The position numbers and the translations under genes were made by a program. The notes under the pieces were generated by a model that was not told where the DNA came from, ran no database searches, and saw only the letters and a list, made by a program, of their open reading frames with translations. This document shows positions 10,600-23,900 of a stretch of 64,000 nucleotides of DNA, one piece after another (the first letter of the stretch is position 1; every line of letters begins with the position of its first letter). The stretch is from Leptodontidium sp. MPI-SDFR-AT-0119 (Eukaryota > Ascomycota > Leotiomycetes > Helotiales > Leptodontidiaceae). The stretch spans positions 3,224,001 to 3,288,000 of the forward strand of contig JAHLEZ010000001.1 of assembly GCA_020726505.1 (NCBI GenBank), given 5' to 3'.

Positions 10600-13500
10600 A
10601 TTAAAGAACTAACTCTAAAAGCTCTAAGAAAGGATAGTTCTGTAATTAACTTCTCTTTTAAGAATATATTTAAAATTACTTCTTATTAAAAATTATTAAG
10701 TATTAATTTCGGGACGTAAAACTCCTTTTCTAAGTACTCTATAAGAATAATATTGTCTTTATTAATATTATTTAATATCGCTTTGTCCCCTCCTTAAAAA
10801 AGCTTGCCTTTAAGCTTTAGTAGTTAAGGGTTATATTATAAGGGGACGATCGAGTATTTTAAGGCACTAATAGTAGCGCTTAATATATAGTTAGTTATTC
10901 TTTTCCCGAGAAGTCTTTTTTTTAATAGTTATCTTTAGAATCTATTTATTTTAAAAAGATTATATTTATCTCGTTTTTTTAAAGAGCTTTAGCGTCCTTA
11001 GTATCTTTTATAATATTATTAGTTTTAATTATAGTAATATCTCTTGATTACTAATCTTAAAACTAAGCTAATACAATGCCTTTATTATAGTCTCTAGGAT
11101 AGTAAAATAATACTCTGGCTTTATAAAAGAATAAAAAGCCTAAAATAACCTTTATATTAAGGGCGTTTATAATATAAAATCTATTATTAATAACGTAATT
11201 ACTTATAGTAACCGTAATATTATTAATAAAACTAATAAATCGGGACTTAACTTTAGTGATTGTCTTTAGAGCTATAGTTTAGCTTCCAGTAATAGGGAGC
11301 TTTAGGAGAGTAGCTACTTTAAGTGTTATATAATTAACTTTAGCTCTTATATTAAGGGTAACTCTAATATTAGTGACCTTACTTCGACTAAGTATAGCAA
11401 TAATAACCTTTAGTATTAATAAGAAGTATAAGTTTCTTGTCTTAAATGTTATCTCTAGTAAGGCTACTTTAATATATAATAGTTCTTAAGCGCGAGTACA
11501 TTTCGTTAAAAAGTCCCTAAAGATATATATATATTAAGTAATATTATAGTTTTAAGTAATACTATAAGGATTAAACTAAAGACTAAGATAATACTAATTA
11601 TAAGCTATAATATTAAGTTATTAATAAGAGTTTCTTATTATGTAAACAGTTAAAGTCGCTAGTGTCTTTATTAAGTTCTGAACTTTACTACTAGTAAGTT
11701 CCTTAAAATAGAACTATAAGTTATAATACACTCTTCTTAATACTTAAACTTTATTTGTAAGCTTTCTTATTTAATTCTTTTAAGGCGTTTCTTATACTTT
11801 AGTATTATATAAGTGTTAGTATTATTGTAATAGAGAAGAGTATAAGGAGCGCTGTCAAGTAGCCTCTAAGAGATAATAATAGTTTCTTTAAGTGACAATT
11901 CCGAGTTCTCGAAGTATAAAGTTTTAATATTAGTAATATTAGTAATCGATTCCCTTTATATTTACTAATTAATTGTCCTAGTCGAGAGACGAGATACCTT
12001 AGGCGAGTTAATAAGGACTATAATTTCTCTTAGTATAAGGTTTCTAGGAAGCTCCTTTTATATAGGTAAATTATCTAAGATATTATTAAGCTTGTAATTA
12101 TTCTGAGTTAACGCCTCTTACACGCAAGGACTTTAAAATAATATTATATAAGATATAGTTTTAAGGATAATTAATAGTGTTATTAGTGCCTTAGATTTTA
12201 AAGCTCTTTTTCTTATTATATTACTAGTAAGTAATGTTTTAGAAGATGTTTTTAGTATTATAATAGATATCGTTTTTATACTTAAGTTAAAGACTTTAAA
12301 CTTATTATAGGCTAAAATCTATTGCGGTGTTATTTTAGTTTCGGCTAGGCTATTGACGTCTATAGCGTCAGCGAACTTAACTAGTTCTTTAATATTACGG
12401 GGTACTTTTAGTTTATTATAAGTAAATTAAGACTTAGTCTTCTCTTAGAGCTTATTTGAAGTCTTATACGGCTCTTATTTAAGTGCTCCCTTTCGCTACT
12501 TAGTCTCGACCGGAGTTATTATAACTTTAAAATTAGTATTATTAGTATAATACGCTAGTAAATTTTAGATCTATACTAATTAATATTTAGTATAGTCTTA
12601 TTAACTAATAATATTTAAGTTAAAGTCCCCTGTAAGTTCTTTAATAGGCTTAATATAACTTATAATAAGAATAGTCAGAGATTATGTCCTCTTATTTCCC
12701 TTTTCCTTAGTAAACGCAGCTTCTTTTCTTACTTTAAGGAGTTCTTTAATTACTTTAACTCGTCACTTAGGGTTAAGGTCGTATAAGGTATTTAAGACTT
12801 GTGTTAAAATATAATATCTTTTAAACTTTTTATTTAAGGGAAACTAAACAAGGTATAACTTCTTCCCCTCTTATTATAAGCTAATGTAAATGTAGTTAGT
12901 GTCGTTGGCTTTATAGATAATACTAAGACTAATTTATTTTTTATAGTTATAATATTAGTTTATATAACTATAATACTCTTGGGGTCTTATACTTAGTAAG
13001 TGTTAATTTATATACTAGCGGTAATTATAATTATCCCTAGCACGCTTATTATACCCTAAGGAACTCGAATTTGTTGTACTATAGTCGATAGTAACTTACT
13101 CTTAGGCCTCTTTAAAGAATATAAACATATTAACCTTAGTAATAAAGTTGACATTAGAGGCTCTTTAAATTACTACTCTGAGAATCCTTATATATTCTAA
13201 TCCTTTAATAATAAAATCTAAATCTCTTATATTAACTCTACTTAAGTTCTTAATAACTTTCTTTAAGGTAAAAAGAAAATTAAGTGTAAATAATTCCTCG
13301 TCTTATTACTTTAATACTCTAGAAATCTCGTCTTATATAAAGTTGTCCTTATAGTTAATAAAGTTAAATTAATACTAAGGTATTAGTTTACTACTATGAG
13401 GCGGAATAATATAAGTCGTTAATTAAAGTATAAAGCGCTTAGTAAATAAGTTAGTACTATTAATATTACCTTATACTCGGTTAGTAATGCCTTACTCTTT

Positions 13501-14550
13501 AATAATAACACTTAACTCCCTCTCAGAGTTAAGGTGGGCCTTTATAATAAAGTAGACCTTTTTAAATAAGTTTATATTATCGATGTTTAGAGTTTTATTA
13601 TTCTTAAAAGTAGCTTATATAATTTTAATTCGTAGATTCTAAGGAAGAGAGAAAATAAATCTTATAAAGGCTTACTTATTAGTGAGGTTACTATAGGTAA
13701 TATAATTAATAGTAACCTCTTTAAATACTTAAAGGAAGTTACAGTATTATTTAAGAGTAAGCTCGCCGTCTCTTATAAGAGTCTTGAAGTTATATTTAAG
13801 TTAGTTAAAGTAACTATTAATATATAAGCGGCGCTCTATATTATTATACTAATACTCCTAAATTACAGTATCCTTAAAGCTAATATAACTATCCTCTTTG
13901 AAGCTTAAAAGCTTCTAAATAGTCTATATATAAGCTTAAGTAGCGTACTTAGTTACTTATTCTTTCTTAACTTAATTATTAGTGATTATATAAGTTATAA
14001 AGTATTAATCGAGAATTCAAAAGTAGTTATTAATATTAATTCCGTTAAAAATAAAGGCATTTAAGGTTCTAGTAATAAGTATAAGCTAACTAAGATAGAT
14101 TTTTAGGTTCTTTAAATCGTCTATAGTAAAAGTAAGGCTAAAGTATTAGTATAACCTTATAAGATTAGTAGAATTAGAGTTACTAGTCCCTTGTTTTTCT
14201 TTCTTTCCCTTATTCCTCTTTTAAGAAGTCTTTAAGGTTTAAGAAGTAGTGTCTTTAGAGAGTATAAAGGTATTAATACTTAGCCTAGTAGTAATTATAA
14301 GTCTAAACAGAGGAGTTACTCCTGTCAAAATAAAGCTAGGGGGTATTATAATATTGCCGAACTTACTTATTCTAAGGTTACTGTAGCCGTAGTCGATGTT
14401 TCTATTATTTAATATCGTGCGTTAATATAAGAAGGTCGTAGTGAAGTAAGTTAATAATGTCGTTAATTAAAATATAAGAAAGTAATTAAGAATATAATAT
14501 ATTAATCGCTAAAGAAATATAAAAGAAACTTCCTCCCTTAAAACAAAAAG
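10600..14550 (-). pseudogene. Gag/protease portion of gypsy A, degraded
   Basis: The stretch upstream of the reverse transcriptase, on the minus strand, still gives long RIP-mutated frames. One near 12350-12450 reads VPRNIKELVKFADAIDVNSL, a conserved pre-protease region in this fungal gypsy type. Lysine-rich degraded frames extend to about 14500. No zinc knuckle or protease DTG could be read with certainty. Boundaries are guesses from element order. Confidence 0.45.
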
Positions 14551-14667
14551 TATATAAGCTCTCGCTTACTCTAAAGTAAGATAAGTGTTAATAACCTCTA
14601 GTAAAAGTTTAGGGCTATACTCTTTAGTTAGCCCTTAATAAACGCTAATCTCCTTACTATATTGAAG

Positions 14668-14680
14668 TACAGTCGGACCA
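14668..14680 (+). repeat. Orphan 'TACAGTCGGACC' transposon-like end
   Basis: The 12 bases TACAGTCGGACC are identical to the outer end plus target TA of the two mariner-like elements, but the following sequence (ACCTCTAGCGATTGG) is unrelated. No inverted partner (GGTCCGACTGTA) was found to the right before 33 kb. It may be the end of a third, truncated DNA element, or part of the Helitron 5' region that matches by chance. Confidence 0.5.
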
Positions 14681-17600
14681 CCTCTAGCGATTGGCTCTCG
14701 ACGCTCCTTGAAAAAACCCTAGTCACGTAAGGAACACTAAAACGCGTCTGTAGTTTCTCTTTTGTCTAGTCTTTGTCTTTTTACTTAATTAATTAGCTCT
14801 TTATCTTAGCTTTAATAGATTCGTCTTCTTTATAGTTTTGTACTAGTTATAATTAATATCGTACGTTATTATTTTTCCCCTTAAATAAATCAAGCCATCC
14901 GTATAAGACGTACTCGAGTTACAAAGTAGGATTCTTACTCTTTTCTTTACTTAACTAACACGTTCTTAAGACCGTAGTACTACGAAGCGCGCTCAGTAAC
15001 GCCTTACTTTATAAGAACTCGATCCGAATATTCTCCTTACCTCGTGGCGACGACGACGGCCTCTTACGGACGTCTCTATAGACGAACTAGCCCCGCGGCG
15101 CCCGCGACAGACCCGTTAACCGTCTGTTATAGTCCTAATTGACGTCTTTAAGGACCCTCTTACTGACCCCCCTAATATACGGCCTCTTAGCTTCCTCTCA
15201 CGCTTCCGACTAACTCCCCCTTATACTCTTACTCCACTTACAGGCCGTTATACAGCTTGTAGGGCCCTTTACTTCTCCCTTATAGACGGTCTCTTCGAGG
15301 CCTATTATAAAAGGGGCGACGTTGTACTTCCCCAGATCCGGGAGCCTTTACTATACCTCAAATATCTCTTTATAGGCGACGATCCACTTTACTAAGACTT
15401 TTAGACGAATATTTAAGTATATAATTATACTTTTGCCTTCACGTTAATTAACTATAAAAAAGATATATAAATCGACTTCTCACGTGGCGTTTAGTACTTC
15501 TAGATTCATAGCGAGTTCTTTTACTTTTAAGGCCCGTTACGGCTAACTTTACACGAGGAGCCCTCTTTCGTATAACTCTTCTTTTACGACCCGCTCTTTA
15601 TAACGAACGTACAGGCGACTAACTTCCCTCACTTAGACTATACGGTCCTTTTACGGCTTACGGATACGCTCACGGACTATAACCCGTTTATTATAGTTTA
15701 TAAGACGGCCCGCAAGCGTCTTACGGACTAGTAGACTAATTTCCGGATCTTACTTAACCCGTAAATGCGCTTAATTATCAAGTTAGGCGCGAATCGTCGT
15801 CGTAAGAACCTCTTGACTAGTAACAAAGTCACGGTAATTATTCCGGACGAGTATACGGATATAAGCCGCCGCGACTTAGTTCTTACAGTCTATAAAGGGG
15901 GCCGCGAGTATTTATAAATATATATAGTCGATGTTACACACGCTACGTATATACCCTTATATTACGTCTTACTCTTCCCGTACGGCGACCTTAACTAATA
16001 CTACGGTCTATAGTTACGGGACCGGAACAAGACTTATTAACAGACGCGACTTAAATAGCGGGCCTTTTACTAGTACTACCTTCACGTCCGTGAGGCCTTC
16101 TCCCTGTTCTTTTACGCCGGCCGCCTCTTATAATAATATATCGTCGACGCGTATGTCGCTTGCGAGAAAATAACACTTGACTAACTCCGGTCGCACTAGT
16201 AGAACATCCGCGCGGACGTATATATTAGGCTTACGGACGCTCTTATCCGCGAGGACGTAAATACGGGCGACCTCGGCCGTCGGTTTATCCTCCCGTCGAG
16301 CTTTACTAGTAGCGATCGCTTTATATAGTAGCTCTTTTAAGACTTAATAGCTATTATATAGTACTTTAGTAAGTCGAGCTTTTTTATTACGTTTACGGCT
16401 AACTCGCACTGGCTTAAGATTATAACGAGCCTCTTACGCAGATAATAAGCCGTCGACCGTTTAAATCTCCTCTACTGGGTCTTTGTACTTAAAGTAAAAG
16501 AGCTCTTTATAGACCTTAAGAATCACCTTTTCGGACCGTACGCGGGCCACGTTTATACGATCGAGTACTAAAAGCGTGGCCTCTTACACATACACTTACT
16601 CTTATTCCTAAAGCGAGGGGCTGTCTTCTTAACGCCCGAGTTAGTCGACGAGGTCGTCTGTGCTGAGCTCTTAGACCCGTCGTGGGATTCTACGGGTGAA
16701 CTTACGGCTGTCGTTACTAGTCAGATGTCTCACGGACTGTGTGGCCTTAAAGATAACCCGAGAGCGCTATATATAGTCCGTAAGACGCCTACGGCCTCGC
16801 TCGCGTGTTAGAAGAGGTTCCTAAAGGCGTTTACGGCTATAACGATCGTCCGCGAAGATAAGTATCCTAAGTACCGCCGCCAGGACGACGGCTAGACGTT
16901 CACGGTCCGTAAACTAAGCTACTTAAACTAAGAAGTCGTCTATAACAACCACTAAGTAGTCCTATATAACTTGTACTTCCTCTAGAAGTTCCGCTTATAT
17001 ATTAACGTTAAGGTTTGCGCTTTTATATAAGCGATTAAGTACATTTACAAGTACGTTTATAAAGGGACAGACCGTACGACAGTTGCCGTCTCTAGTACAG
17101 ACGACGAGATCACTTATTATGTCTAAGTATAGTATATAAGTCTTATAGAGGCTTTCTGGCGCTTATTCGAGTACGCAACGTACTAAGAGTTCCCCCTAAT
17201 CTAGCACTTAGCGATCTACTTCCCCGGGTAGTATATAGTCTACTTTATAGACGACCTCCCGCCCGATTAAGTGACCGTAAACGCCGTAAACGCCCGCTCG
17301 ACTTTAATAGCCTTCTTTAAAGATAATATTACGCACGAGGACAGCCGTTAATACTTATACCACGAGTTCTTATAGTACTTTATTTAGAAGGCGGACCGTA
17401 AAGTCTAAGTACGGCGTTAACGAGAGTATAATATCGGCCGTATTTACTACTATAGCCTAGTTTCGGGCGAGTAGTATTACTTACGGCTCTTACTTACAAT
17501 CGTTCGCAGGCCGCGGTCCTTTAAAGAACTCTACGAGGTCGAGGGTGTCCGTTATCTCACGTACTACGCTGCCTATATTACCCGTGGACTAGCTAAGAGC

Positions 17601-19500
17601 GACTAAGAGTAGTTCTAGTACTTTGACGAGGCCGTCTTATTGACGACCGGCTACGGTTTATAAACGCTCTTTCTTACGGGCGTTCGTCAGTAACTAATTA
17701 TAGACCCGCGAGCGATCTAGGACTAATATAAAGAGTACTTCTATAACGACTTAGCCCGTAAGCTAGCTCACGACTAATTAGTGAGCTTCCCACTTCCCCT
17801 AATCGATCCTCACTACGACTATAGCCTCTTCTTACTTAAGCTCGGCCTTACGGATCTCTAACGGACACTTACGGACGTCGACTTACTTAAGAACGTCTTT
17901 AACTAAACCGTAAGCTACTGTACGGCCACTCAATAAGTCGATCTCGCCCGCGAGACGTCCTTAGCGTCCGTAATACAAACTCAGCTCAACCCGGACTAAC
18001 GTGCTTACTTCTAGACAATTGTGACGGCTATTACAGACGACCCGCAAACTACTTATTTCTACTTATAAGGCCCTAGCAGTACTAATAAGACCTTCCTTTA
18101 TTAGACCTTATGCCATTATTACCGTAGTCAAGGCAAGACAGTCCTTTGCGTAGCGTCTATAAGTATTGCGGCTTTACTTCTTCTAGAAGAACGCACGTCT
18201 TACTCTTAGTTCCGGATCCTACTTAAGCTCAACGAGTCGTCCGTAAGTACGATTATTAAGACGAGTAAACTAAGCTAGTACTTACGTATAACGGACTTAA
18301 TTATTTAAGACGAAGTGCCGATATAACACAAGTACTACTTTAAGGTCGTGCACTGGCTCTTAGTCGATTTACGGTCTATATTAGACGACGTCTTCTTTAG
18401 TAGGGTACCCGTTGTCTTTAGCAGTGACTTTATATAGATCCTACTAGTAATTCTATACGGTTCACGGGCCGAGATCGTACAAGCGTACTTATAACAGACG
18501 TAGATCTAGTAGCGGCTTCGTTAACTCTCCTTATAAATTAATATATAAGTTCGCAACGACTTATTAAAGTAAGATTTTATAAACTAAATTAGTAGTCTTT
18601 TATACGACCCGTCTTTAAACGGCTAGATCACGCCCCCGCCCTTTATTCCACGCGCTAAGTCAGTTATAGACTTAATTAACCACGTCTATTCGTAAAAACG
18701 ACTCTTACGGGCGCCCCGGGACTATTAGGCCTTTTACAGACGGGCAATCTTATTAACTTTAAACGATATAGTCCGCGAGCTAAACTAGACGATTTTAGAT
18801 ATACTCCCCGGCCAAGAACGGACGTACTTAGCTGTCGATTCGGCTAATATAAACGAGGCAAACCTAGAAATTACTAAGTTACCTCCGGAAGTCTTATAGA
18901 ATATCTATCTCTTAGGCCTATTACTTTCACGGCTACAACTTAAGGTTAGCGCGCCCGTAATACTCTTACGGAACCTCTATCCGTAGGAAAGGCTCTATAA
19001 CGGGTCGCGGATGTCAATTTATAGCCTAAGGAGGTTTACGGTCTAGGTTCGACTACTTAGCGGCGACTTTAATAGCTAGTTACAGACAATTCCATAAATT
19101 AAACTTGAGTCTATAGATCAATAATTATCCTTTACTCTCTCTCGTAAGTAATTCCCACTTATATTATCCTTTACAATGACTATTAATAAGTCGCAGGGCC
19201 AGTCCTTTAAGGCAGTAAGAGTAGATTTACGGTCACTAGTCTTTACTCACAAGTAATTCTATATAATAACGTCGCGGGTCACTTCTAAAGCAAGTCTTTA
19301 TATTCTCTTACCCCCTAATATAAACTCTACGTGTAATATAATATACCTAGAAATTTTATAAAGTCTTACTTAGTTTTCGGTTCATTTACAGGCCATTTAC
19401 GGATTCCTTTTCCTTTATTTTACCCGTTATTATTTATACTTATCTATAAGTGTCCGTAAATCCTCTCTTTTATCTCAAATCTCACGCCAGCGAGCGACAG
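14681..19500 (+). mobile_element. RIP-damaged Helitron
   Basis: A rolling-circle transposon identified from its Rep-helicase reading frame (see the pseudogene). Coding sequence fills about 15.0-19.4 kb. The true ends (5' TC, 3' CTRR with hairpin, insertion between A and T) could not be pinned. The region 19450-19530, with GCGAGCGACAGCGAGC, was examined but gives no convincing terminal hairpin. Composition differs from the neighbours: many ACG/CGT words remain, while CA/TG words are mostly converted to TA, the footprint of CpA-directed mutation. Confidence 0.8.
15015..19370 (+). pseudogene. Helitron Rep-helicase (HUH endonuclease plus Pif1-like helicase) pseudogene
   Basis: One plus-strand frame (codon starts divisible by 3) can be followed from about 15015 to past 19200. 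It shows an N-terminal Helitron-specific block near 15290-15420 (LYLKYLFIGDDPLY). The HUH domain has FFITFTANSHW near 16380 and an intact His-Ile-His motif at 16587-16595. The Rep tyrosine block AIKYIYKYVYKG lies near 17025-17070. Pif1-like helicase motifs follow: a Walker A area near 18110-18200 and the terminal motif [11 protein letters not shown] at 19176. Many in-frame TAA/TAG codons sit where Gln or Trp codons are expected, but no frameshift is needed between the HUH motif and the last helicase motif. The product was about 1,450 residues, normal for a fungal Helitron. It is dead by point mutation alone. Confidence 0.85.
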
Positions 19501-20107
19501 CGAGCTGTTCAAAACTCGTAATTACTAAACTAAAACAAATACGCCTTAAAGCTTAAGGCTTATACACGGAAATTATAGAAATAACAAAAGTAATATAATA
19601 AGGAAATAAAGTAAGGAAATTAATACTCGGCGTAAGTTACTTAGGCTTTAGACTAGCCTAGAAGTTTTATGTCTCAGCAAATACTCCGAAATATAAGCTC
19701 ACTAGTATTTTACTTAAGCCTCTAATATATTAATTTTAGTTCTATTATAAAGTCTCGACTTTTCTTAGTATTTAAAAAATACTAGTTACGTTTAGAAATA
19801 CTAGAACCTTCGCTAAGAATAAAAACTAGTATAAAGTGGCTAAGTACTATATCTTAGAATAATAGAATTAGAACAGTAGCTTAAGAGAAACATATTTTTT
19901 AGTACTATAAGTACTTTTACTTTATAGCTTTCCTTAGTTCCTTAGTAGTCTTCGTTCTCCTTAGGTTAAAGGTCTGTATTCTCTATATTTATCGTTTTGC
20001 CTTAAGGGCTAAGAGATAATTAATTAAATAACTCCCTTAGTTTAGACAATTGTCGTTTTTCTTGACTCTCCTTATATAAGTTAGTACACAGGGGCCTTCT
20101 TATTATA
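19501..20107. other. Unassigned AT-rich spacer
   Basis: Lies between the Helitron and the 194-bp repeat element. Stops occur in all frames. On the minus strand short Leu/Phe-rich frames occur (about 19650-19900) that could be a continuation of gypsy A split by the Helitron, but no motif supports this. Confidence 0.4.
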
Positions 20108-20301
20108 TGTCGTGTAGAAGAAGAGCAGAGGTTTAGGGGTTTAAAAGATTCTACGATTAAATAAGGTTTTAGAAAGTATGTTTAAAGATTAATTAAATTA
20201 AGCGTTATCCTCTTTAAGAGAGGAGCTAAAGACTAAGTTTATATACTTAGAATACTTACGTAAGTATATACTAGACTAAAGAATTACGCTAGTGCGTGAC
20301 A
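20108..20301. repeat. Left 194-bp terminal direct repeat
   Basis: Starts TGTCGTGTAGAAG and ends AGTGCGTGACA. It is the same length as the right copy, with only C/T or G/A differences. Confidence 0.9.
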
Positions 20302-22079
20302 CACCCTTATAGCGAGCTATAGTTATAAAGACGTTAAGCTTAATATTAAAAGGCGTACTAAAGAGATTAAGAGATGCCTTATACGTACTCTAAGTAAATA
20401 AACAAGGCTCTAAGAAAAACTAATTAAGACTATTATATAGTCATTAAGTGAATTATAATAAAAGAAAGTATAATACGTAACCAAGCGCCTAATCGGGAGC
20501 TCGTTCGTTAATAAACGCGTACTTTTTAAAAAGTAAATAATAATATAGGTCGCCGTGTTAAGATCTTAAATATTAAATAAAAGTACGTAAATAAGGTGTA
20601 TTATAAACACGAGAGTATTTATATATTTATTTTAAATTATAAATATAAAAATGTAAAATAAAGTTTTTAAAAAGAGAGTATAATTTATAAATTATAGGGC
20701 TAAGATTTTATTATAAGACAAATAGCTTAGTCTGTAATAAGACAGGTGTAATTGAAGTATTAATTAATTAATTAGACTTTGCTAGTAATTACGTCTAAGT
20801 TAAGAAGTGGCGCTTAATACTCTAATTAACTAAGCCACGTTAGGTTAGTATAAAGGTTTCCACCTACTTAATAAGTAGTATTAATTAATAGACCGTACGC
20901 GCGATTAGTAATCGCGAGCCTTCCGCTTATAGTTATAAATATTACCTTCCTTTCCTATTAATAATAACCCTTTTTTAATATTACTAACACTAATATATAC
21001 CTTTAAATTCACCCCTTTATCCCTTTCTTTTTCTTTTATATTATTAAATTTATTATCGAGTATTTTAAGATGCCTAGTAAATTTACTTCTTTTAAGACTA
21101 TTAAGAGTTTATAAGAACGGTTTAGGGCTCTTATTAATTAGATAAATCGCTAAATTACTTGTAAGGAGGGTAACTCTAATATAAAGCGCGAAGTTATATA
21201 AGAATAATATTACTAAAGACTTTAAGTTATAAGTATTTATTTCTTTATCTTTAATTATTTATTTTTATACTTTTATCTTTTACCTCTTTACTTTCGAGTA
21301 TTAAATTAACTCTTTAAGTAATAAATGATTGTTATAAAAGTATCCGCCTTATTATCTCTTATTTAAGATAATAATAAACTTAAGAATGTTTTTTTCTTAA
21401 TTAATAATAATAAAAATAAACTTGCCGGCAGTGCCTCTCTTACTCCTTTTATACCCTCTCGTTTTATTGTTTCCTTAGGCGATCCCCTCTATTTTATAGA
21501 CGTATCTGACTCTAATAATAATATTTTACTTGTCCTTCGCTACTCTCGTTATACTTTTATTCGCCTCTCCCTATTAAAGTCTTTACTTTTTATTCGCGTT
21601 ACTCGTACACTATTTAAGATAATTATATAAGTTTCTATTAGTATTTTAAAGACTCTTAAAAGAGTATTAAATAAAGTTTTTAATCTTAACCTCGTAAACG
21701 CGCTAGTATTTTTACTTTTCCTTGCTAGTCTTATAAGAGTTTTAAGGGACTTTCGTTAATAAGACGAACTCGTAGTATATATTTCTTTTTATTTATTTAA
21801 ATCTCACTTCTATTAATAGAGTATTAAAGTATATATTAATAATATTATAAGCCGCGAATTTACTAATCCTTGTTTATTATATATTCAAGTTACCGCCTAT
21901 AACAAAGGAGATTAGAAACACTACTATATAAATACTACTTTGACTAACAATTAATACTTTAATTACACTAGTAACTACTTATACTTTCTCGTTACTAATG
22001 ATCTTTTAAAGTATAATAAAAGATTAGTCTACGCTATTAATATTAATAATTAAAAGGTATATAAATTACTTTTTTAATA

Positions 22080-23900
22080 ACTTATTAGCGATTATTAAGC
22101 TAACTATTCTAAGTCTATTAAGAAGTATCGCGTTATTATTAAGACTCTCCTCGAGAATTTAAGTAAGTCTTTAAGCTCTAAAGAGGAGACTAATAAGATC
22201 GTTCTCTCTTTTTTACGCTGTCTTCTTCTTAAGTATAATAAGAAAGATGACTTAAATAATAAGGCTAAAACTAGAGTTAATAAAATTATAAGGAAGCGCG
22301 GAAAGTTTATAAGTATTACGGACATATTTAAAAATATAATTAATATACTTTAGTTTAAAAAGCTTTAAGTTTAAGTAAGATTTAGTTAGGCTTTTAAGGA
22401 TCTTTTTTGTTTTTACATAGAATTTTAATTAAGGGGGTCTTTTTATAAATTTATAAGATCTTTAACTAAGTTTAGCTAGATTTACTATAAGATTTAAGCG
22501 GAATTAAGTAAATTTCTAGTATTTTAGTTATAAAGATACTTAATTTATTAAGTAAAAAAGTTTTTATAAATAAAAATAATATAAGATTCCTTGATATATT
22601 ATTAATAAATATATTTAAAGCTCCTTAACTTGAGATTTATAATTATTAAAGTTTAAAAGAGCTCTAAAAAGCTCGAATTTCTAACGAGACAAATTCTTCG
22701 TAAAACTATTAGTAAGTATATTAATAATTAAAAGATATATTACTTTAAAAGATTTACGAGTATACTCTTACTTTAATTATATATTATAAATATTAATATA
22801 ATATAACTTTGTCGCGATCCTTTTAATATTATTTATAATAAGCCTAATAGTTTATTCATTATTATATAAAATCTCTTACGTCTTACTTAAATTAAGAGCT
22901 AGATTTTTTAAAGAAGTACTAAAGGGCTATAGTTTCTTTACTTATATACTTTAATATAAGTAGTTTTACTTTAGTTATTAAAATAGTAATTATTACTTAT
23001 CTTAATACTTTCTAAATTACTAGCTTACTAAATAAAAAGATTACGTAACCTTAAGATAATCGTCGTGTATTTATATTATTAGCGAAAGAGGCATTAAAGG
23101 TAATAATAATTACTTTGTCTTAGTACTTATTATAAATAATGTCTAGGAATCACGTACTAAATAAGTAATAAATAAGCTAATATATTATAATAAAATAATT
23201 AAGCCTAAGGTTTATTACGAATTGTGAGAGTAAGGCAATTATATATATAATATCTAGTCTTATAATAATTACTACGTATAAGATAGAGCTTACTTTTTTT
23301 TAATATACTTTAATGTGTTTCTTAGAAGCTTGTCTTATATACTTAATAAAATCGATTTATAATAGTAGTGTCGTTAAATAATTACTATTTACTTAAATTT
23401 ACAAGCGATCTTCTTAAGGTACTAGTTATAGACTAAGGAGATCGTTTTACGCTTTTAATTACATAATACTTTAATTTTTAAGAATTATTTAATATCTTTA
23501 AGATTATATATATTATATACTTAGTTTAGACGCTTAATAAGATCTTATCCGAGCTTTTAATTATTTTAGTAATAGAGCACTTAAATGTTATTTACGTAAA
23601 AGAGGACTAAGATTTTATATTAAGGATTTATAAATATATAAGGCTCCTTTAAGTAAAGAGAAAGCCTTAAATTAATTAAAGTTTTACTTATATACTTATA
23701 CTAAAAGTAAGGGGAATTACGTATTTCGTAAAATACGCGATTAACTCGTAATACTTAACTAGGCTATTAAAAACTAAGTAGAAATTAATAATATACTATT
23801 TTACTATTTATATCTCTTAAGGTATTAATAAAGGCATTAATTACGTCGAAGTACTTAACTTCTAAATTAAAATAGGCTACGAGTATTATAGTAATTCTAA
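22080..23900 (+). pseudogene. Unrecognised degraded coding region in the 20.1-28.7 kb element
   Basis: A plus-strand frame stays readable if RIP-type stops are ignored. Near 22115-22330 it gives Lys/Glu-rich sequence (IIKTLLENLSKSLSSKEETNK), and near 23580-23780 a second stretch containing HLNVIYVKED and KYIRLLQVKRKP. The antisense ORF at 22104-22325 is its shadow. I do not recognise the family. It shows no zinc knuckle, DTG protease, YxDD or DDE motif. Limits are approximate; it may be the remains of a novel or fast-evolving element protein. Confidence 0.35.

Larger units (their letters stand above)
2788..14660 (-). mobile_element. Ty3/gypsy retrotransposon ruin (gypsy A), minus strand
   Basis: Read on the minus strand the block gives gag/protease-like, reverse transcriptase, RNase H and integrase sequence in the order expected of Ty3/gypsy elements, ending at a polypurine run (2788-2800). 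It has many stops, mostly TAA/TAG of RIP type. A mariner-like element is inserted downstream of the integrase. No LTR pair was recognised: the 5' (right) end may have been lost at the Helitron, and the 3' LTR would lie left of 2788. Outer limits are therefore approximate. Confidence 0.75.

Noticed and set aside
15931..16173. 80-codon plus-strand ORF
   Set aside because: It is out of frame with the Helitron Rep-helicase that covers this region; a chance shadow frame.
19450..19530. Helitron 3' hairpin and CTRR terminus
   Set aside because: GCGAGCGACAGCGAGC is a direct, not inverted, repeat and no CTRR follows a stem at the right distance; end left undefined.
22104..22325. 73-codon minus-strand ORF
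   Set aside because: Leu/Ile-rich antisense of a readable plus-strand frame; no family resemblance.
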